From NCBI RefSeq assembly GCF_000723165.1, contig NZ_HG322949.1:3451101-3515100 (forward strand): a DNA stretch of 64,000 bases, written 5' to 3'. Under the pieces are notes generated by a model that ran no database searches, was not told where the DNA came from, and was given only the letters and a program-made list of their open reading frames with translations. This document shows, piece by piece, positions 50,356-60,600 of the stretch (the stretch's first letter is position 1; every line of letters begins with the position of its first letter). The stretch is from Janthinobacterium agaricidamnosum NBRC 102515 = DSM 9628 (lineage in GTDB: Bacteria > Pseudomonadota > Gammaproteobacteria > Burkholderiales > Burkholderiaceae_D). A program made the translations under genes and the position numbers.

Positions 50356-51573
50356 TCAGCGCGCCAGCCGTATCCCTGAAAACTGCCAGCGTGCGCCGGC
50401 CGGAAAGAAATTCCGGTAACTGGCGCGCGCATGGCCGGCCGGCGTGACGCACGACGAACCGCGCAGCACATACTGGTTCAGCATGAACTTGCCGTTGTAT
50501 TCCCCCAATGCCCCCGGCGCCGTGCGGTAGCCGGGATACGGCCCATAACTGCTGCTGGTCCATTGCCAGCAAGTACCAAACATTTGTTGCAACCCACTCG
50601 ATGGCTGCGCAGCGGACGGATGCAATTGCCCGCAATCGATGGCCAGTCCCTGCGCCGCGCATTCCCATTCCGCCTCGGTTGGCAGCCGCGCGCCGGCCCA
50701 GTGGGCGTAGGCGTCCGCTTCGAATAGCGACAGATGGGTGGCCGGCCGCTGCAAGTCCAGCGGCAACAAGCCGAACAGCGTGAATTCCAGCCATTGCCCC
50801 TGCTCATCCTGTTGCCAGTACAGCGGACACGTCAGCCGCTGGCTGCGCACCCAGTCCCAGCCCTCGGCCAGCCACAGTCCGGCATCCTGGTATCCGCCAG
50901 CCTGGATGAAGGCCAGGTATTCGCCGTTGCTGACCAGGCGCGCCGCCAGAGAGAATGGCGCCACGTATTGCGGGTGGCGTGGCAATTCATTGTCGAAGCA
51001 AAAGCCGTCGCCATGGTAGCCGATCTCGGCCAGGCCGCCGTCGAAGGGCAGCCATTGCAGCGCCGGGGCGGTGGCCGCCACATCAAAAGGCACATCGAAA
51101 TAGGCTGGAAACAAAGCGCTTTGCGCCAGCAAATGCTTGACGTCGGTCAGCAGCAGTTCTTGATGCTGCTGTTCATGTTCCAGGCCCAGCGCCAGCAGCA
51201 GCGTCAATTGCTTGCGCCGCTGCAGCGGCAAATTACTGGACAGCAAACGTCCGATGCGGGCATCGACATCGGCGCGGTAGGCGCGCACCTGTTCCATGCC
51301 GGGCCGGGTCAGCAAGCCGCGTTGCGTGCGCGGGTGTTTTTCGCCGATGCCGTTGTAATAAGAATTGAACAAGACCCGGAACGCCGGATGGAAAGGCGTG
51401 AAATCCGTCTCCATCGTTTCCAGAATAAACGTTTCGAAAAACCAGGTGGTGTGCGCCAGATGCCATTTGACCGGGCTGGCGTCGGGCATCGACTGGGCGC
51501 CGCAATCCTCGTCGCTCAACGGCTCGGCCAGCGCCAGCGAACGCTGGCGCACAGTGTGGTAATGAGTATCCAT
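50356..51573 (-). CDS. egtB: Ergothioneine biosynthesis protein EgtB
   Basis: A 405-aa non-heme iron sulfoxide synthase, joining a thiol to hercynine. The N-terminal DinB-like domain carries the iron ligands (HLAHTTWFFETFIL and LGLEHEQQHQELLLTDVKHL, with the HxxxH pattern). The C-terminal formylglycine-generating-enzyme fold (about 190-405) contains LPTEAEWECAAQGL and WQWTSSSYGPYPGYR. It starts 9 bp after egtD and converges on leuA with a 14-bp gap. It could in principle be a selenium-using SenA relative, but no senB is present. Confidence 0.92.
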   Translation of the reverse strand: MDTHYHTVRQRSLALAEPLSDEDCGAQSMPDASPVKWHLAHTTWFFETFILETMETDFTPFHPAFRVLFNSYYNGIGEKHPRTQRGLLTRPGMEQVRAYRADVDARIGRLLSSNLPLQRRKQLTLLLALGLEHEQQHQELLLTDVKHLLAQSALFPAYFDVPFDVAATAPALQWLPFDGGLAEIGYHGDGFCFDNELPRHPQYVAPFSLAARLVSNGEYLAFIQAGGYQDAGLWLAEGWDWVRSQRLTCPLYWQQDEQGQWLEFTLFGLLPLDLQRPATHLSLFEADAYAHWAGARLPTEAEWECAAQGLAIDCGQLHPSAAQPSSGLQQMFGTCWQWTSSSYGPYPGYRTAPGALGEYNGKFMLNQYVLRGSSCVTPAGHARASYRNFFPAGARWQFSGIRLAR

Positions 51574-51582
51574 AAGTGATCG

Positions 51583-52563
51583 TTAATCGCGGTTGACGCG
51601 GGCGTGGATGACGGCGAACCACTGCTGCGTATCGGTCCACATGTTGTTGGCAGAAAAGCCCGCCTGTTCCAGCAAGCTGACAAAACCTTCCCTGCTATAT
51701 TTATAACTGTCTTCGGTATGAATCCGCTCGCCCCGTTCGAAACGCCGCCGCCCGCCCTGCCAGTTGACGGTCAGGCTGCTGCGCGCTTCGAGGTGCATTT
51801 CAACCCGGCTCTGCGCGGCGTTGAAAAAGCCGTGGTGCGCCCACTGGCGCACGTCGAAGTCGGCGCCGATCAGCTGGTTCACATGGCGCAGCAGGTTCAG
51901 GTTGAAGGCGGCGGTGACGCCCAGCGCATCGTCGTAGGCGTCGTCGAGGATGGCGCTGTCCTTGATCAGGTCGACGCCGATCAGCAAGCCGCCGTCCGGC
52001 CCGGAATTGGCCCGCAGGCGGCGCAGGAAATCCACCGCCTGTTGCGGCGCAAAATTGCCGATCGATGAACCAGGATAAAAGAACACCCGTTGCGCGGCGC
52101 GCACAGTGCCGGGCAAGTCGAGCCGGCTGGAAAAATCCAGCCCCAGCCCGGTCATTTCAATGTGCGGAAAGCGTTGCTGCAAACGGCTCAACGATTCCCT
52201 GAGGAAATCGTAGGAAATATCGACCGCCACGTATTGCGCCGGATGCAACAAGGGAAACAGGCTGGCGGCCTTGGCGCAATTGCCGGCCCCCAGGTCGATC
52301 AGCGTGCTGCCCGGCCCGACCGCGCGGGCGATCTCGGCGCCGTATTGCGCGAAGATGCCCGCCTCGGTGCGCGTCGGATAGTATTCCGGCAATTCGCAAA
52401 TGGCTTCGAACAGCTTGGAGCCGAGCGCGTCATATAAATACTTGGGCGACGTGCTGGCGTTGAGGGCCGTCAAACCGGCGCCGATTTCGGTGAAATCGGA
52501 GACTGGCTGGCCGGCATCCGGCCCATGCTGAGAGAGTGGCGCAGGAGAGAGTGGCGTAGTCAT
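51583..52563 (-). CDS. egtD: L-histidine N(alpha)-methyltransferase EgtD
   Basis: A 326-aa SAM-dependent enzyme that trimethylates histidine to hercynine, the first ergothioneine step. Motifs: YLYDALGSKLFEAICELPEY, YPTRTEAGIFAQ, the SAM site LIDLGAGNCAKAASLF, FFYPGSSIGNF, and VEMHLEARSSLTVNW. The ATG at 52563 gives the usual length; the frame extends upstream without homology. egtD-egtB is the minimal pathway seen in many proteobacteria. Confidence 0.95.
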   Translation of the reverse strand: MTTPLSPAPLSQHGPDAGQPVSDFTEIGAGLTALNASTSPKYLYDALGSKLFEAICELPEYYPTRTEAGIFAQYGAEIARAVGPGSTLIDLGAGNCAKAASLFPLLHPAQYVAVDISYDFLRESLSRLQQRFPHIEMTGLGLDFSSRLDLPGTVRAAQRVFFYPGSSIGNFAPQQAVDFLRRLRANSGPDGGLLIGVDLIKDSAILDDAYDDALGVTAAFNLNLLRHVNQLIGADFDVRQWAHHGFFNAAQSRVEMHLEARSSLTVNWQGGRRRFERGERIHTEDSYKYSREGFVSLLEQAGFSANNMWTDTQQWFAVIHARVNRD

Positions 52564-52779
52564 GGCTGGCAGTCGATGGCTCGCAATGGTGGGTAGGTAA
52601 CCGCCATGCGGCAATCCAGCAGCTTGCCGCACCACTTGGCATGGTCCAGGTCGCTTTTGCCGATGACATTTTTTCCATCATAGCCGATTATCACAATCGC
52701 GGAGGCACGCCTGAGCATCCGCCTGTAAAATGGCGCCTTGCAATACCACTTTCTTGATTTTCAGACAAAGGCTCCCATC

Positions 52780-53655
52780 ATGCACCGTTCTCCCCTCAAA
52801 TCCTGGCTATCGGCCGGTCTCGCCGCGCTGATGATGTTAGTCGCCAGCACTACCCATGCGCAAACCCCGGCCGTGTTCCGCGTGTCGGCGATTCCGGATG
52901 AAAATCCGACCGAATTGCAGCGCAAGTTCAAGCCGCTCGGCGACTACCTGGAAAAGAAGATCGGTATCAAGGTGGAATTCACTCCGGTCACCGATTACGC
53001 CGCCTCGGTCGAGGCGCTGATCAACAAGAAAGTGGACATGGTGTGGTTCGGCGGTTTTACCTTCGTACAAGCGAAGGACCGCAGCAAGAACCAGATCACG
53101 CCGCTGGTGCAGCGCGCCGAAGATGAAAAATTCCAGTCGGTCTTCATCACCACCAATAAAAACATCAACAAGCTGGAAGACTTGAAAGGCAAGACGCTGA
53201 GCTTCGGTTCCGAATCGTCGACCTCCGGTCACTTGATGCCGCGCTCTTACCTGCTGGCCGCGCACATCAATCCGGACACCGACTTGAAGCGCATCGCGTT
53301 CTCGGGCGCGCATGACGCGACCGTCGCGGCGGTGGCGGGCGGCAAGGTCGATGCCGGCGCGTTGAATATTTCCGTTTGGCAAAAATTGGTCGCCGAGAAA
53401 AAAGTCGATCCTGCGCTCGTGCGCGTGTTTTATACCACGCCGGGTTATTACGATTACAACTGGAGCGTGCGTTCCGACATGGACCCGGTCCTGCGTAAAA
53501 AGCTGACCGACGCCTTCCTGGCGCTGGACCCGAAAAATCCGCAAGACAAGGCGATTCTCGACTTGCAGCGCGCCAGCAAATTCATCCTGACCAAGCCTGA
53601 AAACTATGGCGCGATCGAGGCGGCGGCGCACAACGCCGGTTTGCTGAAAAAGTAA
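52780..53655 (+). CDS. PhnD-type ABC transporter substrate-binding protein (putative selenate/phosphonate)
   Basis: A 291-aa periplasmic binding protein. The ATG at 52780 opens a signal peptide (cleaved after THA). The mature part matches the PhnD/phosphonate_bd family: RVSAIPDENPTELQRKFKPL at the start, DMVWFGGFTFVQA, LSFGSESSTSGHLMPRSYLL and AFSGAHDATVAAVAGGKVDA. A close relative group is annotated as putative selenate-binding. The ligand cannot be decided from sequence. It heads a four-gene importer operon, divergent from egtD. Confidence 0.87.
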   Translation: MHRSPLKSWLSAGLAALMMLVASTTHAQTPAVFRVSAIPDENPTELQRKFKPLGDYLEKKIGIKVEFTPVTDYAASVEALINKKVDMVWFGGFTFVQAKDRSKNQITPLVQRAEDEKFQSVFITTNKNINKLEDLKGKTLSFGSESSTSGHLMPRSYLLAAHINPDTDLKRIAFSGAHDATVAAVAGGKVDAGALNISVWQKLVAEKKVDPALVRVFYTTPGYYDYNWSVRSDMDPVLRKKLTDAFLALDPKNPQDKAILDLQRASKFILTKPENYGAIEAAAHNAGLLKK

Positions 53656-53677
53656 TCTCGCACAATAAAAAACACGC

Positions 53678-54493
53678 ATGACAACTTATAGCTTGCAACA
53701 ATTGACGGTGCGCCATTTGGCCGCCGGCAAGCCGGCCGCGCTGCACCAGATCGACTTGCTGGTGGCGCAGGGCGAGCAACTGGCATTGATCGGCCCATCC
53801 GGCGCCGGCAAGACCACCTTGCTGGCGACACTGGCGTGCGCGCACCGCCCTGCGTCCGGGGCGTTTGCCCTATTCGGCATCGATCCGTGGGCGTTGCCGG
53901 AACGCCAGCGCCATCGCATGCGCGCACGGCTGTTCCTGGCGCCGCAGACGCCGCCGCTGCCGCCGCGCCAGCGCGTGGTGACGACGGTGCTGGCGGCGCG
54001 CTTGCCGGCCTGGAGCTTGTGGCGCGCGCTGCTGTCGCTGATCAAGCCGCGCGAAACGGAAGCGGCCTGGCAAGCATTGCAGCGCTTCCAGCTCGGCGAT
54101 AAATTGTATGCGCGGGTCGACCGGCTGTCCGGCGGCGAGCGCCAGCGTTGCGGCCTGGCGCGCCTGCTGCTGTCGTCGGCGCAGGCGATGCTGGTCGATG
54201 AACCGTTGTCGGCGCTCGATCCGAGCCTGTCCGAACTGACGCTGACTGTGTTACAACAGGAAGCGGCGGCGCGCGGCGCGACGCTGATTTGCAGCCTGCA
54301 CCAGGTCGAGCTGGCGCGCGCCCATTTCAACCGCATCGTGGCGCTGAAAGACGGCCGCATCGTGTTCGACTTGCCGCGTGAAGCTGTCACCGACGCGATG
54401 ATCGCGGCGCTGTATCACAATGCAGTGCAAACGCCTGAGCCCGCTCCAGTGGCGCACAGCTGCGTCGACATGCCGGCCGGCGTCTGCTTTTAA
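53678..54493 (+). CDS. ABC transporter ATP-binding protein (PhnC-like)
   Basis: A 271-aa ATPase: Walker A GPSGAGKTTLLATLA near 40, signature LSGGERQRCGLARLLL, Walker B AMLVDEPLSALDPS and the switch histidine in ICSLHQVELA. It is the energy unit of the PhnD-type importer, between the binding protein and two permeases. An unusual C-terminal tail of about 20 residues (TPEPAPVAHSCVDMPAGVCF) contains two cysteines. Confidence 0.92.
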   Translation: MTTYSLQQLTVRHLAAGKPAALHQIDLLVAQGEQLALIGPSGAGKTTLLATLACAHRPASGAFALFGIDPWALPERQRHRMRARLFLAPQTPPLPPRQRVVTTVLAARLPAWSLWRALLSLIKPRETEAAWQALQRFQLGDKLYARVDRLSGGERQRCGLARLLLSSAQAMLVDEPLSALDPSLSELTLTVLQQEAAARGATLICSLHQVELARAHFNRIVALKDGRIVFDLPREAVTDAMIAALYHNAVQTPEPAPVAHSCVDMPAGVCF

Positions 54494-54497
54494 TCCG

Positions 54498-55340
54498 ATG
54501 CCGCAGACACATACATCGATGGCCGCGCGCCATCCCGATCCGGCGTGGTCCGGCCGCGTGGGCTGGACCTTGCTGGCCCTGGTCCTGCTGTGGCCGATGC
54601 TGGTGGCCAGCGAATTCAAGCCGTTCACCTTGCTCGACAGGCAAAGCCTGAGCGCGACCTGGCAATTCCTGTCCACCTTCTTTCCACCGGCCCACTCCGC
54701 CGACTTCCTGTGGCTGCTGTTGCGCGAAACCTGGCTGACCATCGCCATCGCCACCGCCGGCCTCAGCCTGGCCTTGCTGGGCGCGATACCGGCCACGCTG
54801 ATCGTCACCGAACGGCTGTCGATTTCCCGGCTCGGCAGCGGCCGCATGCGGCCCTTGTCGGCGGCGTTGCGCCAGCTGGTGCGCTGGCTGCTGGTATTGC
54901 TGCGCAGCGTGCCGGAACTGGTGTGGGCGCTGCTGTTCGTGCGCATCATCGGCCTGGGGCCGACCGCCGGCGTGCTGGCCATCGCGCTGACCTATGCCGG
55001 CATGCTGGGCAAGGTCTACGCCGAAATCCTCGAATCGTCGGAAGCGCACGCCAGCAATGCGCTGCTGGCCAACGGCAGCGGCCGGCTCGCGGCGCTGTTG
55101 TACGGCGCCTTGCCGGAAGCGGCCTCGGAACTGGTGTCGTACACCGTCTACCGCTGGGAATGCGCGATCCGCGGTTCGGTGGTGATGGGCTTTGTCGGCG
55201 CCGGCGGACTGGGCCAGCGCATGGATGAATCGATGAAGATGCTGGCCGGCGATGAAGTGTCCGCCATGCTGCTGGTATTCGTGCTGCTGGTGGCCGGCGC
55301 CGACCTGGTCTCGACAATACTCAGGAAGAAACTCGCATGA
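54498..55340 (+). CDS. ABC transporter permease (PhnE-like), first
   Basis: A 280-aa permease with about six membrane segments. The cytoplasmic EAA loop that contacts the ATPase is seen as EILESSEAHASNALLANGSG followed by YGALPEAASELVSY. The ATG at 54498 lies 4 bp after the ATPase stop. It overlaps the next permease by 4 bp, and the two should form a heterodimeric channel. Confidence 0.9.
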   Translation: MPQTHTSMAARHPDPAWSGRVGWTLLALVLLWPMLVASEFKPFTLLDRQSLSATWQFLSTFFPPAHSADFLWLLLRETWLTIAIATAGLSLALLGAIPATLIVTERLSISRLGSGRMRPLSAALRQLVRWLLVLLRSVPELVWALLFVRIIGLGPTAGVLAIALTYAGMLGKVYAEILESSEAHASNALLANGSGRLAALLYGALPEAASELVSYTVYRWECAIRGSVVMGFVGAGGLGQRMDESMKMLAGDEVSAMLLVFVLLVAGADLVSTILRKKLA

Positions 55341-56149
55341 CGACCCGCCTCTCCGTTCCCGAGTCGCCGATGCCGGCCGCGCCGGCCCGCTCCTGGTCCG
55401 GCTTGCTGCTGGCCGGCGCCCTGCTGCTGCTGATCATCGCCAGTTTCGCCAGCCTGCCGCTGCAATGGGCGGCGTTTTTCAGCAGCGACGCGGTCTCGGG
55501 CAGCGTGGAATTCCTGGCCGGTTTTACGCCGCCCGAGTTTTCCGCAACATTCCTCGGCAAGACCGCGTGGGCCACGCTGGAAACGCTGGCCATGTCGGCG
55601 CTGGGCACCTTGCTGGCGGTGGCGGCAGGCATGCTGTTCGCGCTGCCGGCCGCCGGACGCTTCGGTCCGCTGCTCCGCGCGCCGGTGCGCATGCTGCTCA
55701 ATTTTCTGCGTTCGGTGCCTGAGCTGGTATGGGCGTCTATCTTGCTGATAGCCGCCGGACTGGGTCCGTTCGCCGGTACGATGGCGCTGGCGTTTCACAC
55801 CGCCGGCGTGCTCGGAAGGCTGTTTGCCGAGGTGCTGGAAAATGTGGTACCGCTTCCAGAACAAAGCTTGCGCGCCAACGGCGCGACGCCCCTTGCGGCT
55901 TTTTTCTACGCAACATTGCCGCAAGCATTAGCGCAAATGCTGTCATATACTTTATATCGTTGGGAAAACAATATTCGCGCCGCGGCCATCCTCGGCGTGG
56001 TCGGTGCAGGCGGACTCGGCCAAATGCTGAAATACCATCTGTCGCTGTTCCAGATGCAGCAGGCGGCCACCGTCATCATCGCCATGCTGTTGCTGGTCGC
56101 CCTGGTCGATGCACTCAGTTTTGCCATGCGGCGCGGCTTGACGCGCTGA
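55337..56149 (+). CDS. ABC transporter permease (PhnE-like), second
   Basis: A 270-aa paralogue of the preceding permease with the same order of membrane segments and EAA loop (EVLENVVPLPEQSLRANGAT followed by FYATLPQALAQMLSYTLYRW). The AAT-rich codons around 55925-55990 are a little unusual next to the GC-rich body. It completes the PhnD-type importer. Confidence 0.9.
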   Translation: MTTRLSVPESPMPAAPARSWSGLLLAGALLLLIIASFASLPLQWAAFFSSDAVSGSVEFLAGFTPPEFSATFLGKTAWATLETLAMSALGTLLAVAAGMLFALPAAGRFGPLLRAPVRMLLNFLRSVPELVWASILLIAAGLGPFAGTMALAFHTAGVLGRLFAEVLENVVPLPEQSLRANGATPLAAFFYATLPQALAQMLSYTLYRWENNIRAAAILGVVGAGGLGQMLKYHLSLFQMQQAATVIIAMLLLVALVDALSFAMRRGLTR

Positions 56150-56179
56150 AACGTAGTTACTGTTACCGTGAAGTGTCCC

Positions 56180-56881
56180 ATGCTTGAATTACGCCACCTG
56201 TCGAAATCGTATGCCAGCGGCCGCCCGGTCCTGGCCAACCTGTCGTGCCGTTTCAAGGCCGGCGAATTCATTGCCATCATGGGCGATTCGGGAGTCGGCA
56301 AATCGACCTTGCTGAACTTGATCGCCGGGCTCGATGCGCCCGACGCCGGCCCGGAAACGAGCCCGATCCTGATCGACGGCATCGCCATGTCGGGGCTCGA
56401 CGACGCGGCCGCGACGCGCTTGCGGCGGGCCCGCATGGGCTTTATCTTCCAGGCCTTCCACGTGCTGCCGCATTTGACGCTGCTGCAAAACGTCGCCCTG
56501 CCGCTGCTGTTGAACGGCTTGCCGCAGGAGCGCGCCGAAAAGATGCTGGAAGCGGTCGGCTTGAAGGGCCGCGGCGGCGATTTCCCGCATCAATTGTCGG
56601 GCGGTGAAATGCAACGCGTGGCGATCGCCCGCGCGCTGGTGCATAAACCGGCGCTGGTGCTGGCCGATGAACCGACCGGCAACCTCGATCCGGATACGGC
56701 GCAAGGCATCCTGGCATTGCTGCGCAATGAAATCAAGGCCAACGGCAGCTGCGCCATCATGGTCACCCATTCGCACGCGGCCGCGGAAATGGCGGACCGG
56801 ACCATGGTGCTCACAAAAAGCGGACTTCAAAATACAACAGACGTCAACCAGATTGGACAAACAAACGTTATATTTAATTAA
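56180..56881 (+). CDS. LolD/MacB-type ABC ATP-binding protein, orphan
   Basis: A 233-aa ATPase of the LolD-FtsE-MacB group: Walker [20 protein letters not shown]-loop [18 protein letters not shown], signature [15 protein letters not shown], Walker [15 protein letters not shown]. Such ATPases need an FtsX/MacB-like permease, but none follows. After [10 protein letters not shown] the last 18 or so residues ([16 protein letters not shown]) are coded by AT-rich DNA that continues into the intergenic region, so the gene's 3' end may be rearranged. ATG 56180 is chosen; a GTG at 56168 is in frame. Confidence 0.83.
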   Translation: MLELRHLSKSYASGRPVLANLSCRFKAGEFIAIMGDSGVGKSTLLNLIAGLDAPDAGPETSPILIDGIAMSGLDDAAATRLRRARMGFIFQAFHVLPHLTLLQNVALPLLLNGLPQERAEKMLEAVGLKGRGGDFPHQLSGGEMQRVAIARALVHKPALVLADEPTGNLDPDTAQGILALLRNEIKANGSCAIMVTHSHAAAEMADRTMVLTKSGLQNTTDVNQIGQTNVIFN

Positions 56882-57110
56882 GAAGGTTGTTTAAATATTT
56901 TTTATCGTAGTATTATTGAAACATCTTGCTTGGTTATCAATATTATTGGATACGCGCTACGCCAAAAGCTGAATCGTGTTGGTTGACTAGGTTGCCGTGG
57001 AGAAATAATTGTAAGGCTGCGTTTTTGACGCTGCTGTCAGTTGTTTTTTTACGGTGACTTATAACCGGGGCACCCGCCCCGTCACTTTCCATAACCTGAA
57101 GGAGGAGTAA

Positions 57111-57398
57111 ATGAACGTACGGCAAAAGAAGTTGGAAATGATCGAGGCGATGAACCGGGCTCGCGCGCTGGAGCCATCGAGTTTTGTTCCTAACAAGCTA
57201 CTCGACACGCTGATCGAAAAGATGAACTTGAAAAACGACGCCGAACTGTGCCGCGTCCTCGAAGTTCAGCCGCCGATCATCAGCAAGATCCGGCACCGGA
57301 AACTGGCGGTGGGAGCGACGATTTTATTGCGCATGCATGAAAAATCGGAACTCAGCATCCGTGAATTGAAGGAATTGTCGCTCACCGCGACGCACTGA
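57111..57398 (+). CDS. Small helix-turn-helix (XRE-like) protein
   Basis: A 95-aa protein with a strong ribosome site (GGAGGAG, 4 bp before ATG). Residues about 40-85 (KNDAELCRVLEVQPPIISKI, then RHRKLAVGATILLRMHE) look like a lambda-repressor-type helix-turn-helix with a conserved recognition-helix layout. The N-terminal 30 residues are charged and helical. No antitoxin/toxin partner is adjacent. It stands alone between an AT-rich gap and the CHAT gene. I do not recognise a named family. Confidence 0.75.
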   Translation: MNVRQKKLEMIEAMNRARALEPSSFVPNKLLDTLIEKMNLKNDAELCRVLEVQPPIISKIRHRKLAVGATILLRMHEKSELSIRELKELSLTATH

Positions 57399-57670
57399 CC
57401 AGATCTGCCCGATCCATCACAGGCATTGCAGCATGCCAGCAAGCGCCATGCAACCGCGCTGACTGAACCATCTCCTGCCACAGCCTGGCCCCTCACAGAA
57501 GCTCAGCCCAAACCACGCTGAACGTTTCTACCTCGCCCTCCCCTGTCCTTGCTCCCTACTGACTAGATTCTCGCTAGCGTGTTTTGTCGCGCCGCGTAAA
57601 GATTGATGCGCCTCAAGGCGTCGGCCCGCATCTCGCGCCAAGGTCATCTTTTAAGCCGCACTCGACCCGC

Positions 57671-60600
57671 ATGGACATTCCCGACGACTCCGCGTCGCCA
57701 GCATCGCTGTTATTACGGTTGACACGCGACCCGCACGCCAGCCTGAAGACCAGCCATGCGGCCCCGGAATGGCAAGTATCGACCTATGTGCTGTCGGGCG
57801 CGCGCGGTTTCGGCAGCGACCAGCTGACGGTGGCGCTGGGCCCGCTCGACGTGACCGAACTGATACTGGCCGACGGCAGCAGCCTGCTGGCCAGCTGCGA
57901 CAGCCTGCCGCGCTACCTCGGCACGCCTAGCGCCGCCGGCAACGGCGCTGCGCCGCTGATCGAGGTCGGCCAGGCGCTGCGTCCGTCGGGTCCGCGCTTG
58001 CCGCCCGGCGCCAGCGGCGACGGCGTCGGTGCATGGATGCTGAAAGCGCTGCGGATTTATCGCGGCGGCGGCAGCGGCATGACGGCGCTGGCCGCCGCCG
58101 GCGCCTTCCAGGACCGCCAGCTGGATCACCGGCTCGGCCTGTACCGCTGCGCCACCGAACGCTGGGAATTGACGCCGGCGGCGCCGCTGGCGCCCGCCAG
58201 GGAGCCGCTGTTGCTGCTGCTGCACGGCAGCGCCTCGTCGACCGAGCGCTGCTTTCGCGGCCTGTGGGACAACGGCCTCGGGCCGCAACTGGCGGCGTTG
58301 TACGGCAACCGCATCTACGGCTACGAACACCGCACGCTGAGCGAAGGGCCGATCCACAACGCGCTGGAACTGGTGCGCCTGCTGCCGCAAGGCGCGCTGC
58401 TGCATGTGCTGAGCCACGGCAGCGGCGGCCTGGTCGGCGAATTGCTGGCGCGCGCCCAGCGCAGCGCCAGCCGCGGCGCGGCCGACCTGGCCGGCGACGG
58501 CATCGAGCGGCTCAGCGAAAACACGGTTGGCGGCGAGCCGTTCAACCGCCACGACATCGACCATTTCACGTCCCAGGCGATGCTGACCGGACGGCTCGGG
58601 TATGCGGCGGACGCGGCGCGGCTGGAACAGCTGAACCTGGAATTGAAGTCGCGCGCGATCCGGATCGAGCGTTTTGTGCGGGTCGCCTGCCCGGCGCGCG
58701 GCAGCACGCTGGTGTCGGGCCGGCTGGAGCGCTGGGCCAGCGTGATGTTCAACCTGCTCGGTTCCGGGGCGACAGCGGCGCCGCCGCGCGCATCGGGCGA
58801 AATCGTCGACGCCGGCGCCTCGTTTTTCCTGGCGCTGGTGCAGCAGCGCTGCGACGCCCGCCTGCTGCCCGGCATCGAGGCGATGATGCCCGATTCGCCG
58901 CTGGTGGCGCTGCTCAACGCGCCCGACGTGCGCATCGACGCCAGCCTGCATGTGCTGGCCGGCGATTGCAGCGGCCACGGCTTGCTGAAATGGCTGGGCG
59001 ACAGCCTGTCCGGTCTCGATTACGGCGGCCAGAGCGACCTGCTGGTGAACAGCGCGTCGATGAGCGGCGGCGCGGCGCGCCAGCCGCCGCTGCGGCAGGT
59101 CTTCCTGCGCGGCCCGCACGTGCACCACTTGAATTATTTCGAGCGGCCGCACTCGGCCGCGCTGCTGCTGCGCGCGCTGGCCGGCGTGCCCGAGGTCCAG
59201 TTCCAGCCGCTGGCAGGCATCGAACACGGCGCCGTGGCGCGCGGCGGCGAAGCGCCGAAGCGGCGCGACGGCGCACCGATCGTCTTGCTGCTGCCGGGCG
59301 TGATGGGCAGCCACCTGCAAGTCGGCAACAGCCGGGTCTGGTTCGATCCGGTCAACCTGGTCGAAGGGCAGATCGAACGGCTGGCCGTCGGCCAGCCGCA
59401 CATCGTCAGCGCCGGCTGGGTCGAGCCGTATTACGAACCGTTCGCGCAATTCCTCGCGCAAAGCCACGAAGTGCGGCCGTTCACCTACGACTGGCGGCTG
59501 TCGCTGCTGGACAGCGGCGCCGCCTTCGAGACGGTGCTGGACGCGGCGATGGACGACGCCGAACGGCGCGGCCAGCCGCTGCGCATCGTCGGCCACGGCA
59601 TGGGCGGCCTGCTGGCGCGCTGGGCGCTGCGCGAGCGCTGGCCGCGTTTCACGGCGATTTCCGGCAGCCGGCTGCTGCAGGTCGGCACGCCCAACCGGGG
59701 CACGCATGCGATGGCCGCCGTGCTGCTGGGGCGCGACGAACTGGTGCAAATGCTGATCAGCTGGATCGGCTGGAAACACACGGCGCGCCAGTTCCTCGGC
59801 TTTATCCGCGCTTTCCCCGGCGTGCTGGAAATGCTGCCATGGCCAGCCGACGGCCAGACGCCGCTGGCCAACGACGGCATCGATTATTTCGACCCGGCTA
59901 CCTGGAAGCTGTGGCAGCAGGACGACCGCGAAGCCGGACTGGCCAACGGCTGGCACGCGCCGCTGGCGGCCGCGCTGCAACAGGCGCGCAGCAGCGCCGC
60001 GCTGATCGCCGCCACGCCGCTCAATGCGCGCCACACCAGCTACCTGGCCGGCTGCGCCGCGACGCCGCTGGCGGTGCGGGTGCGCGCCGGCCGGCTGGAA
60101 ATCGCCTACGGCATCGAAGGCGACGGCCGGGTCGCGTGGGACGGCGGCATACCGGCCGGCATCAAGGCCTGGTATGTGGCGGCGGCGCATGGCGACCTGC
60201 TGCGCCAGCAGGCCTTATTTCCCGCTTACCGGCAATTGCTGGAAAACGGCCATTGCACGCAGCTGGCCGACAGTCCGCCGAACTTGCGCGGCAAGCACCC
60301 GCCGCAATTCCATGCCCGCGAGCCGGAAGCGTTTCCCCTATTTCCGACGCCGCAAGAAACGCTGGCGGCGGCGATCGGCGGCGCCCGTCCGTCGGTGCCG
60401 CCGCCGCTGCTGGCGGCGCCGCGGGTGACGCTGGAAATCATCCACGGCAGCATGGCCTCGGCCGACGCGCCGGTAATGACCGGCAGCTACGCCTATGAAT
60501 CGCTGCGCGGCAGCATGACTTTCCTCGACCGGCTGCTCGATGGCCGGCTGCAGGAAATCCATGCGCTCGGCCGTTACCCGCAGCGGCCCGACGAGGCGCT

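Noticed and set aside
57111..57398. Small HTH protein as the antitoxin of a toxin-antitoxin pair
   Set aside because: There is no adjacent small toxin-like frame with coding features; it has its own strong ribosome site and stands alone.
57584..57670. TTG start extending the CHAT protein by 29 residues
   Set aside because: The extension is Arg/Pro/Ser-rich without homology-like features and has no better ribosome site than the ATG at 57671.
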